A DNA stretch of 7,303 nucleotides from Candidatus Mediterraneibacter gallistercoris (GCA_019119745.1 DWWI01000119.1:1-7303), one strand, 5' to 3'; positions 1 to 7,168 are shown, counted from the first letter of the stretch. Made by a program: numbers and translations. The notes: a model not told the origin generated them from the letters alone.

Positions 1-114
1 ATCCCATAACGTCAAGTTAGTAAGACCCCTTGAAGACGACGAGGTAGATAGGGCAGAGGTGGAAGTGCGGTAACGCATGGAGCTGACTGTTACTAATAGG
101 TCGAGGGCATAACC
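1..114 (+). rRNA. 23S ribosomal RNA, 3' end (partial)
   Basis: This is the last stretch of domain VI of the large-subunit rRNA; the 5' part lies outside the window. It is recognised by conserved blocks such as GTAAGACCCCTTGAAGACGA (22-41), AGAGGTGGAAGTG (56-68) and the closing ACTAATAGGTCGAGGGC (92-108). The mature end is placed at the ACC of 112-114 because the terminal segment should pair with the 23S 5' end to form helix 1; a base or two of uncertainty remains. It is co-directional with the tRNA that follows. Confidence 0.96.
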
Positions 115-189
115 AAAGCGGAATAGGTGAAGATGGATGATTGATTCTTTGTATGTAGTTTTGAAGGTATACTTCACTTAATTTAATAT
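115..189 (+). other. 23S-tRNA spacer
   Basis: This is a 75-nt transcribed spacer between 23S rRNA and tRNA-Asn. It is too short to hold a 5S rRNA (about 117 nt) and shows none of the 5S signatures. It contains a small inverted repeat, TGAAG / CTTCA (164-168 and 174-178), around a GTATA loop. The segment is likely processed away by RNases; the processing role is inference. Confidence 0.7.
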
Positions 190-262
190 TCCTCCTTAGC
201 TCAGTCGGTAGAGCATTCGGCTGTTAACCGAAGTGTCGTTGGTTCAAGTCCAACAGGGGGAG
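190..262 (+). tRNA. tRNA-Asn (anticodon GUU)
   Basis: This is a complete 73-nt cloverleaf. The acceptor strands are TCCTCCT (190-196) and AGGGGGA (255-261), followed by discriminator G262. The anticodon stem is TTCGG/CCGAA with loop CTGTTAA (221-227), giving anticodon GTT at 223-225, which reads AAC/AAU (Asn). The T-arm is GTTGG-TTCAAGT-CCAAC. CCA is not encoded (the next bases are CTT), so the 3' CCA must be added by tRNA nucleotidyltransferase. It is co-transcribed with the rRNA operon and is its last gene before the terminator. Confidence 0.97.
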
Positions 263-267
263 CTTGG

Positions 268-309
268 AAACCTCATGTTACATGTGTAATGTGAGGTTTT
301 TTCTTTTTA
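268..309 (+). terminator. Intrinsic terminator of the rRNA/tRNA operon
   Basis: A 14-bp stem is formed by AAACCTCATGTTAC (268-281) and GTAATGTGAGGTTT (286-299), with two G-U wobbles and an ATGT loop, followed by a T-rich tail (300-309). It lies 5 nt after tRNA-Asn and closes the operon. The A-run at its 5' side could allow some function in the reverse direction too. Confidence 0.9.
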
Positions 310-575
310 TAAATCAGTAATAAACCACTACCTTTCTCTTATTGATCTTATTGATCTGGCGAACCATCACGCAATCTGTCTACTGAATGTGTTATAATTG
401 CAAAATAAATTGGAAATTGAAGGGGAAAATGCATGTCAAAGAATTTTTGCGTAGCTATATATCTAATGTAAAGAGTTAATTGCTTTACTTTGAACGTTAT
501 TTCTCGGATGATAGTATTCAAAGAAAAACGAAAATATAAACAGATAATAAGAAACATAGAGGATGGTGAGACGCT
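310..575 (+). other. Leader region of the HTH gene; no firm gene
   Basis: This AT-rich stretch separates the rRNA terminator from the HTH regulator. It holds a tandem 9-bp repeat TTATTGATC (339-347, 348-356), an extended -10 promoter (390-398), and a 12-codon ORF at 433-471 (MSKNFCVAIYLM) whose ATG sits 7 nt after an AAGGGG ribosome binding site. The stop of that ORF overlaps a small hairpin, GTAAAG (468-473) with CTTTAC (483-488). A leader peptide is possible, but so is chance; the short ORF is therefore not called as a gene. Confidence 0.5.
390..398 (+). promoter_or_regulatory. Candidate extended -10 promoter for the HTH gene
   Basis: TGTTATAAT is a perfect TATAAT (393-398) preceded by the TGn extension (390-392). 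No good TTGACA-like -35 lies 16-18 bp upstream, which the extended -10 can offset. Transcription from about 405 would give a leader of roughly 170 nt before the HTH start codon. Confidence 0.45.
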
Positions 576-1022
576 ATGAACCTGGGAAATCAAATATTGA
601 ATATTCGCAAAGAACAACAGTTAACACAAGAGGAATTTGGTAGATTATTCCATGTTACTCGACAAACTGTTTCAAATTGGGAAAATGAAAAAAGCTATCC
701 CGATCTGCAGGTACTCGTAGACATGAGTGATCGATTTAAAATCTCTCTCGATATATTGTTAAAGGAGGATTCTAAAATGGTAAGGGCAATAGATAAAGAA
801 AGAATTTTGGGGACAGTAAAACGTGAAAAATCAATCATAGATTTCTTTACGGGTGTAGGTACTGGACTTATTACATCTTGCTTGTTTTCCCCAAATTCCA
901 CAATAAGAACGGTAGTAATTTTCGTTGGGCTTTTAATGATAGGTATTGGGTGGTATAGAAAATCAAGGTGTGATAAAAAGGTATTTGAATATATGGAAGA
1001 GCGTGACAAAGCTGAATTGTAA
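576..1022 (+). CDS. Xre-family HTH regulator with membrane tail
   Basis: This is a probable DNA-binding transcription regulator anchored in the membrane. Residues 4-62 form a Cro/C1-type HTH_3 domain: TQEEFGRLF (17-25) is helix 2 and TRQTVSNWENEK (28-39) is the recognition helix region, with the family-typical SNWE and PDLQVLVDMSDRFKISLD. After a charged linker come two hydrophobic segments (about 88-105 and 108-127), predicted as a membrane hairpin, and a charged C-terminus. The start at 576 is supported by GGTGAG at 565-570, and the HTH fold begins at once. The gene uses A/T-ending codons far more than the glycerol genes downstream. An internal AAAGGAGG at 761-768 precedes Met68 with ideal spacing (see findings). 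The target is unknown; the neighbouring lipoprotein gene is the obvious candidate. The HTH call is firm; a specific function is not assigned. Confidence 0.9.
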   Translation: MNLGNQILNIRKEQQLTQEEFGRLFHVTRQTVSNWENEKSYPDLQVLVDMSDRFKISLDILLKEDSKMVRAIDKERILGTVKREKSIIDFFTGVGTGLITSCLFSPNSTIRTVVIFVGLLMIGIGWYRKSRCDKKVFEYMEERDKAEL

Positions 1023-1109
1023 AAATTACACAAAATTGTTATAGTATTATTGTATAAAATAGAGAAAGTAAAAGAAGCTTATGCGAAATATAAAAATACG
1101 CTGATATTG

Positions 1110-1143
1110 TGATATTATACTCATGTAATGTTCAATGGAGTAT
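1110..1143 (+). promoter_or_regulatory. Candidate promoter and inverted repeat for the lipoprotein gene
   Basis: TGATATTAT (1110-1118) is an extended -10 match with no clear -35. It is the second copy of a near-perfect 8-bp tandem repeat (TGATATTG 1102-1109, TGATATTA 1110-1117). An inverted repeat, ATACTC (1117-1122) with GAGTAT (1138-1143), starts on the -10 and covers the likely transcription start. This is a plausible operator layout, or a 5'-UTR hairpin just ahead of the ribosome binding site. Binding by the upstream HTH protein is inference. Confidence 0.35.
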
Positions 1144-1165
1144 GTAATTAGAAGGGGATATTAAT

Positions 1166-1603
1166 ATGAAACGAAAGCTATCAATTTTGTCAGCTGTAAT
1201 ATGTGTTCTAGGTTTGTTGTTAACTGCATGCGCAGAGAAATCTGAGAAAGCGGATAATGAAACATCTGGAACTTATAGCAGTTCATTGCCGGAAACATTC
1301 TCTTATGACGTTACGATTGAACAAATAGGGGAAGACATCGATCAATACATAGATGAACATGATATGGGCATAAAACGGGATACTGAAGAATATGCAGAAT
1401 TTTTAAATGAGTTTTGCTTTTCTGATTTTTCTGACTTAACAGATACTACAAAGCGTTTTTATGAAGCGTATGCTTCGGTTTACCTTTCAGATCCAACAGT
1501 TCAGTCGACGGATGATGCCTTTGCCGATAGAACAATAGGCGAAATAAGAGAAGAAAATCAAGAGGCGTCAAACAAAATAATTGAAGCGGCGGAAGATAAA
1601 TAA
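1166..1603 (+). CDS. Small acidic lipoprotein, function unknown
   Basis: I do not recognise the family. The N-terminus is a lipoprotein signal peptide: MKRK, a hydrophobic core at about 5-19, then lipobox LTAC with Cys22 as the lipidated residue, so the mature protein should sit on the outer face of the cytoplasmic membrane. A short Ser/Thr/Asn/Lys linker (about 23-42) leads into a roughly 100-residue soluble region that is strikingly rich in Asp and Glu and is predicted mostly helical. There are no repeats and no membrane segment beyond the signal. GAAGGGGA (1151-1158) is a well-spaced ribosome binding site, 7 nt from the ATG. It lies 143 nt after the HTH gene, shares its AT-rich codon use, and has its own candidate promoter. 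A partnership with the membrane-tailed regulator is plausible but unproven. Confidence 0.85.
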   Translation: MKRKLSILSAVICVLGLLLTACAEKSEKADNETSGTYSSSLPETFSYDVTIEQIGEDIDQYIDEHDMGIKRDTEEYAEFLNEFCFSDFSDLTDTTKRFYEAYASVYLSDPTVQSTDDAFADRTIGEIREENQEASNKIIEAAEDK

Positions 1604-1650
1604 TTATAATGGGCATTTAAGAGAAAATCCTCCGTTCTACTTGTAAAATA

Positions 1651-1678
1651 TTGTGCAGTATGATAAAATTTATATAAT
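1651..1678 (+). promoter_or_regulatory. Promoter of the glycerol operon
   Basis: The -35 TTGTGC (1651-1656) and a perfect -10 TATAAT (1673-1678) are separated by 16 bp. Initiation would fall near 1684-1686, putting the start of the transcript directly before the GlpP-control leader. I saw no convincing CcpA cre site around it. Confidence 0.6.
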
Positions 1679-1683
1679 TGAAA

Positions 1684-1750
1684 AGCGATAGCTGAGACGG
1701 GAGAGCAACGGGACAACAGAAATGTTGTTTTTCGTTTGCTCTCTTTTTAT
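1684..1750 (+). promoter_or_regulatory. Leader terminator of the glp operon (GlpP antitermination target)
   Basis: A strong intrinsic terminator lies between the promoter and glpP. The outer stem is GAGAGCAA (1701-1708) with TTGCTCTC (1736-1743). The inner stem is ACAACA (1713-1718) with TGTTGT (1723-1728) on a GAAA tetraloop, and C/G pairs with G-U wobbles join them. TTTTTATT follows. The proximal segment 1684-1700 (AGCGATAGCTGAGACGG) lies between the transcription start and the stem and is the natural place for GlpP to bind nascent RNA. In Bacillus subtilis, GlpP with glycerol-3-phosphate overcomes such leader terminators; applying this here is inference. It is also the first terminator after the lipoprotein gene. 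Confidence 0.8.
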
Positions 1751-1780
1751 TGCAAAATTTATTGGTAAGTGAGGACTATA

Positions 1781-2350
1781 ATGGATCAGAGATTTTATGA
1801 CATGTTTGAAAGTAACCCGGTGATTGCAGCGGTTAAAGATCTGGATGGACTGGAAAAATGCTGTCACTTAGAAGACATTAAAGTTGTATTTATCCTTTTT
1901 GGCGACATCTGTACTATACCGGATATTGTCAGCAGGGTGAAATCGGCAGGACAGATGGCAGTTGTCCATGTCGATCTTATCGGCGGACTCAATTCCAGGG
2001 AGATTGCGGTCGACTTCATTAAAAATAACACAGAAGCTGACGGTATTATCTCAACAAAACCGGCTCTGATCAGGAGAGGCAGAGAGCTGTCTTTGTTTAC
2101 CGTAATGAGATATTTTCTGATTGATTCTATGGCGCTGGAAAACGTGAGGTCACAGCAGAGCGGTGTAAGACCGGACGTGATAGAGATTCTTCCGGGTCTT
2201 ATGCCCGAGATCATCAGAAAGATATCTCAGACTTCAAGAATACCGATTATTGCAGGCGGGCTGATCACAGATAAGAAATCCGTAATGGCAGCACTTTCGG
2301 CCGGTGCAATTTGTGTATCATCTACAAATCAGGATGTATGGGTGATGTGA
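1781..2350 (+). CDS. glpP: Glycerol uptake operon antiterminator GlpP
   Basis: This is a cytoplasmic RNA-binding regulator that, in Bacillus, responds to glycerol-3-phosphate and lets RNA polymerase read through leader terminators of glp genes. The 189-aa product is full length for the family and keeps its TIM-barrel-like signature blocks: HVDLIGG (63-69), DGIISTKP (87-94), RYFLIDSMALEN (110-121), DVIEILPGLMP (132-142), PIIAGGLI (155-162) and ALSAGAICVSST (171-182). The start is set at ATG 1781 because GTGAGGA at 1769-1775 is the ribosome binding site; a GTG at 1769 in frame is part of that site rather than the start. A leader terminator lies directly upstream, so the gene should be autoregulated together with glpK, which begins 72 nt downstream. 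Confidence 0.93.
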   Translation: MDQRFYDMFESNPVIAAVKDLDGLEKCCHLEDIKVVFILFGDICTIPDIVSRVKSAGQMAVVHVDLIGGLNSREIAVDFIKNNTEADGIISTKPALIRRGRELSLFTVMRYFLIDSMALENVRSQQSGVRPDVIEILPGLMPEIIRKISQTSRIPIIAGGLITDKKSVMAALSAGAICVSSTNQDVWVM

Positions 2351-2352
2351 AA

Positions 2353-2390
2353 AATATATGGTCTGTGTATGGAGCAGACGCTGATATATT
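2353..2390 (+). other. Intercistronic hairpin between glpP and glpK
   Basis: The two-part stem is AATATAT (2353-2359) with ATATATT (2384-2390), and GTCTG (2361-2365) with CAGAC (2375-2379), with a 9-nt loop and an asymmetric internal loop. No U-tract follows (AAAATGAGG), so it is not an intrinsic terminator. It could mark an mRNA processing or stability site that sets different levels of regulator and enzymes; that role is inference. Confidence 0.4.
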
Positions 2391-2392
2391 AA

Positions 2393-3919
<1,527 letters not shown>

Positions 3920-3959
3920 AAACTGCTGTGAGAAGATAATGAAGGGAGAAATGACTGAT

Positions 3960-5396
3960 ATGTATGATGTGATCATAATCGGCGGAGGAGTATCCGGTGC
4001 TGCATCGGCCCGAGAACTGTCCCGATATAAAGTCAGGGCATGCGTACTGGAAAAAGAGGAGGATTTCTGCTGCGGAACATCCAAGGCAAACAGCGCGATC
4101 GCGCATGCAGGATATGATGCGGAACCGGGCTCCCTGATGGCAAAGCTCAATGTACGGGGCAATGAGATGATGGAACAGCTGTCCAAAGATCTGGATTTCC
4201 CATTTCAGAGGATCGGATCGCTTGTTATCTGTCTGAGCGAGGAGGAGATGCCGGGACTGCAGAAGCTCTATGACAAGGGGATCGCAAATGGCGTGAAAGG
4301 CCTGAAGATATTAAACAGGGAAGAAGTTCTGGAGATGGAGCCCAATATTACCGACAATGTGTATGCGGCACTGTATGCTCCGACTGCCGGAATTGTATGT
4401 CCATTTAACCTGAATATCGCACTGGCGGAAAATGCATATACAAACGGGATTGAATTCCGGTTTAACACTGAGGTTCAGAATATACGGAAAATCGACGGGG
4501 GATATGAGCTTTGTACAAATCAGGGAACTTTCCGCACAAAATATGTAGTTAATGCGGCCGGCGTCTATGCGGATAAATTTCACAATATGGTAAGCGAAAA
4601 GAAGATCCATATTACACCCAGAAGGGGGGATTACTGTCTGCTGGATAAAAGTGCGGGAACGCATGTCAGCAGAACTATCTTTTCTCTTCCTACAAAGTAT
4701 GGAAAAGGTGTGCTGGTTACCCCTACTGTACACGGCAATCTTCTGGTCGGACCAACGGCTATTGATATTGAAAATAAAGAGGGGACAAATACGACCCGAG
4801 AGGGACTGGATGAAGTTATTACAAAGGCGGGACAGAATGTAAAAAATCTTCCCATGCGTCAGGTTATTACATCGTTTGCCGGACTGCGGGCCCATGAGGA
4901 CGGTACGGAGTTTATCATTGGAGAGCCGGAGGATGCAAGAGGTTTTATCGACTGTGCAGGAATTGAATCGCCGGGACTTACAAGCTGTCCGGCGATCGGG
5001 GAGATGGTTGCCGGGATTTTACAGGAAAAGCTGGGGCTCGAGAAGAAAGATAATTTTATCGCAACAAGAAAAGGAATTCTTGATCCGGATACGCTGACCA
5101 GAGAAGAACGTGCTGAATTGATTCAACGGGAACCGGCCTATGGCAATATCATCTGCCGGTGCGAGATGATCACTGAGGGTGAAATTCTGGATGCAATACG
5201 CCGCCCGCTGGGCGCACGGTCTCTGGACGGAGTAAAACGGAGAACGAGGGCGGGAATGGGACGATGCCAGTCGGGATTCTGTTCCCCGAGAACAATGGAA
5301 ATCCTGGCCCGTGAGCTACATGTGAGTATGGCTGATATCACGAAATCCGGCGGAAAGTCCAGACTTGTTGTCGGCACTAATAAAGACACATTATAG
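3960..5396 (+). CDS. glpA: GlpA-like FAD oxidoreductase with BFD [2Fe-2S] domain (probable G3P dehydrogenase)
   Basis: This protein probably oxidises glycerol-3-phosphate to dihydroxyacetone phosphate with FAD. Counting from ATG 3960 (478 aa), residues 1-350 form a DAO-type FAD-binding fold: dinucleotide motif IIGGGVSGAASARELS (6-21), Glu31 at the end of the second strand, then CCGTSKANSAIAHAGYD (37-53). Residues about 394-465 form a BFD-like domain with four cysteines at 399, 401, 436 and 441 (CRC and CQSGFC), expected to bind [2Fe-2S]. This architecture is that of GlpA of the anaerobic G3P dehydrogenase. An in-frame ATG at 3951 is an alternative start, because GAAGGGAG (3941-3948) is 2 nt from it and 11 nt from 3960. 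The next gene starts 17 nt after the stop. Substrate is inferred from the glpK context; other 2-hydroxyacid substrates are possible for this fold. Confidence 0.9.
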   Translation: MYDVIIIGGGVSGAASARELSRYKVRACVLEKEEDFCCGTSKANSAIAHAGYDAEPGSLMAKLNVRGNEMMEQLSKDLDFPFQRIGSLVICLSEEEMPGLQKLYDKGIANGVKGLKILNREEVLEMEPNITDNVYAALYAPTAGIVCPFNLNIALAENAYTNGIEFRFNTEVQNIRKIDGGYELCTNQGTFRTKYVVNAAGVYADKFHNMVSEKKIHITPRRGDYCLLDKSAGTHVSRTIFSLPTKYGKGVLVTPTVHGNLLVGPTAIDIENKEGTNTTREGLDEVITKAGQNVKNLPMRQVITSFAGLRAHEDGTEFIIGEPEDARGFIDCAGIESPGLTSCPAIGEMVAGILQEKLGLEKKDNFIATRKGILDPDTLTREERAELIQREPAYGNIICRCEMITEGEILDAIRRPLGARSLDGVKRRTRAGMGRCQSGFCSPRTMEILARELHVSMADITKSGGKSRLVVGTNKDTL

Positions 5397-5413
5397 AAAG
5401 GAAGGCTTCGGAT

Positions 5414-6679
5414 ATGAAAAACTATGATATTGTCATCATCGGAGGCGGTCCGGCAGGTCTTGCGGCTGCTGTCTCGGCGAAAAGGAACGGGATAGAGAGT
5501 ATTCTGATACTGGAGAGAGACAAGGAACTGGGCGGGATTCTGAATCAGTGTATTCACAACGGGTTCGGACTTCATACTTTCAAAGAGGAGCTGACCGGCC
5601 CGGAATACGCACAGAGATTTATTGATCAGGCAAAAGAACTTGAGATTGAATACAGATTAAATACAATGGTAATGGATATCAGCCGGGAGAAAGTAGTCAC
5701 TGCCATGAACCGTGAGGAAGGACTTTTTGAAATCCGGGCAAAGGCTGTTATCCTTGCAATGGGATGCCGGGAGCGGTCCAGAGGCGCCCTGAATATTCCG
5801 GGGTACCGCCCGGCAGGTATCTATTCCGCGGGCACGGCCCAGAGACTAGTCAATATGGAAGGGCTTATGCCGGGACGGGAGGTTGTTATTCTGGGCTCCG
5901 GGGATATCGGACTGATCATGGCACGGCGAATGACACTGGAAGGAGCAAAGGTCAAGGTTGTCGCCGAGCTGATGCCATATTCCGGTGGATTGAAGAGGAA
6001 TATCGTCCAGTGTCTGGACGATTATGGAATTCCGCTCAAGCTCAGCCATACTGTTGTGGATATCAAAGGAAAAGAACGGCTTGAGGGAGTGACTCTCGCC
6101 GAGGTTGATAAGACGGGAAAACCGATACCGGGAACCGAGGAGGAATATTCATGCGATACCCTGCTCCTCTCGGTAGGGCTTATTCCGGAAAATGAGCTTT
6201 CCAGAGGCATGGGAGTGGAGATGAGCGGGGTGACATCGGGACCGGTCGTGAATGAGAGCCTGGAAACAAATATTGAAGGCGTTTTTGCCTGCGGTAATGT
6301 ATTACATGTACATGATCTGGTGGATTTCGTTTCCGAAGAGGCAGGAACAGCAGGAAAGAATGCGGCAGCGTATGTCAAGGGAGAACGGCAAACGGATGGC
6401 GGGCAGGAAATACGGCTGAATCCGGCGGACGGAGTACGCTACACTGTTCCGGTGTCGATCAACACCGCGCGAATGGATGAGAATCTGACCGTACGTTTCC
6501 GCGTTGGAGCAGTATTTAAAAACTGCTATGTGAGCGCTTATTTTGATGATGAGCGTGTTATTCACAGAAAACGTCAGATCGTGGCGCCGGGAGAGATGGA
6601 AGAGATTAAACTGACGAAGGAACAGCTTCTAAAATACCCTGATCTTAAGACGGTCACAGTGAAGATAGAGGAGGCATAA
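5414..6679 (+). CDS. NAD(P)/FAD-dependent oxidoreductase, second flavoprotein subunit
   Basis: This is a 421-aa pyridine nucleotide-disulfide-type flavoprotein that probably passes electrons between the GlpA-like subunit and NAD(P) or another carrier. It has an N-terminal FAD site IIGGGPAGLAAAVSAKR (8-24) with Glu34, an internal NAD(P) site VILGSGDIGLIMARRM (158-173), and a second FAD contact GVFACGNVLHVHDLVDFVSE (289-308). There is no CxxC redox disulfide in the family position, so it is not a thioredoxin reductase. Residues about 340-421 form an extra C-terminal beta-rich tail beyond the two-dinucleotide core. AAAGGAAGG (5397-5405) is the ribosome binding site, 8 nt from the ATG. It begins 17 nt after the GlpA-like gene and ends 2 nt before the DUF1667 gene, so the three are almost certainly co-translated parts of one unit. 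In role it replaces GlpB, but the sequence type differs; no symbol is given. Confidence 0.9.
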   Translation: MKNYDIVIIGGGPAGLAAAVSAKRNGIESILILERDKELGGILNQCIHNGFGLHTFKEELTGPEYAQRFIDQAKELEIEYRLNTMVMDISREKVVTAMNREEGLFEIRAKAVILAMGCRERSRGALNIPGYRPAGIYSAGTAQRLVNMEGLMPGREVVILGSGDIGLIMARRMTLEGAKVKVVAELMPYSGGLKRNIVQCLDDYGIPLKLSHTVVDIKGKERLEGVTLAEVDKTGKPIPGTEEEYSCDTLLLSVGLIPENELSRGMGVEMSGVTSGPVVNESLETNIEGVFACGNVLHVHDLVDFVSEEAGTAGKNAAAYVKGERQTDGGQEIRLNPADGVRYTVPVSINTARMDENLTVRFRVGAVFKNCYVSAYFDDERVIHRKRQIVAPGEMEEIKLTKEQLLKYPDLKTVTVKIEEA

Positions 6680-6681
6680 AG

Positions 6682-7047
6682 ATGGAAATCAGAAATTTGA
6701 CGTGTATCAGCTGCCCGATGGGATGTCAGATCACTGTGGAGATGGACGGGAGTGAAGTCTTGAGCGTGACAGGTAATACCTGCAAGAGGGGGGACGTATA
6801 TGCCCGCAAGGAAGTGACAAATCCTACGAGAATCGTAACATCTACGGTAAAGGTGATCGGTGGAAAAGCTGATATGGTTTCAGTAAAGACAAGGGAGGAT
6901 ATTCCGAAAGAAAAGATATTTGACTGTATAAAATCATTGAAAGGCGTGGAAGTGGAAGCACCCGTACATATCGGAGATGTGATCTTACCGGACGCCGCCG
7001 GCACAGGCGTTGATATTGTTGCTACCAAGAATGTTGAGAGAAAATGA
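6682..7047 (+). CDS. DUF1667 protein, putative iron-sulfur subunit
   Basis: This 121-aa cytoplasmic protein matches the DUF1667 family, which commonly accompanies the two flavoproteins upstream. Its N-terminus carries Cys8, Cys11, Cys15 and Cys34 in a C-x2-C-x3-C-x18-C pattern within LTCISCPMGC and GNTCKRG, resembling the [4Fe-4S] site at the start of molybdopterin oxidoreductases. The rest of such an enzyme is absent. The middle (about 43-60, NPTRIVTSTVKVIGG) and the C-terminal half (about 72-116) are a small alpha/beta region with one further cysteine (82). AGAGGAGG (6667-6674) lies inside the end of the previous gene, and only 2 nt separate the stop and the start, which implies coupled translation. 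The likely role is electron transfer or assembly in the G3P dehydrogenase complex. Cluster binding is inferred from the cysteines. Confidence 0.9.
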   Translation: MEIRNLTCISCPMGCQITVEMDGSEVLSVTGNTCKRGDVYARKEVTNPTRIVTSTVKVIGGKADMVSVKTREDIPKEKIFDCIKSLKGVEVEAPVHIGDVILPDAAGTGVDIVATKNVERK

Positions 7048-7097
7048 ACGGATGAAGTCTCTTGCTTTTAAGAAACAGGATGATATATTGGAAAATT

Positions 7098-7135
7098 GTT
7101 TAAAGCTGTAAATGGAAAGGTTTGCAGCTTTAAAC
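7098..7135 (+). other. Perfect 15-bp hairpin after the glp operon
   Basis: GTTTAAAGCTGTAAA (7098-7112) pairs with TTTGCAGCTTTAAAC (7121-7135), with one T-G wobble and the 8-nt loop TGGAAAGG. It lies 50 nt after the DUF1667 stop. The following CGTTTAG is not a real U-tract, so termination here would be weak; a 3'-end stabilising or pausing hairpin is as likely. Confidence 0.55.
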
Positions 7136-7168
7136 CGTTTAGATAGTTATACTCAAGGATATACTTGT

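Noticed and set aside
339..356. Tandem TTATTGATC repeat as a CRISPR or attachment site
   Set aside because: There are only two adjacent 9-bp copies with no spacer, and they do not match the tRNA 3' end; at most a regulatory or slippage repeat.
1640..1657. A possible CcpA cre site near TGTAAAATATTGTGCA
   Set aside because: It lacks the central CG and the right-hand half of the cre consensus; it is better explained as promoter sequence.
1769..1780. GTG start for GlpP at 1769
   Set aside because: The GTGAGGA it belongs to is the ribosome binding site for ATG 1781, and the four added residues are not typical of GlpP.
5414..6679. Thioredoxin reductase as the identity of the second flavoprotein
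   Set aside because: The CxxC redox pair expected in the NADPH domain is absent, and the operon context is glycerol oxidation.
7052..7111. A 19-codon ORF (MKSLAFKKQDDILENCLKL) after the DUF1667 gene
   Set aside because: Only a weak GAGAG precedes it at an unfavourable distance, and its end runs into the left arm of the 7098-7135 hairpin.
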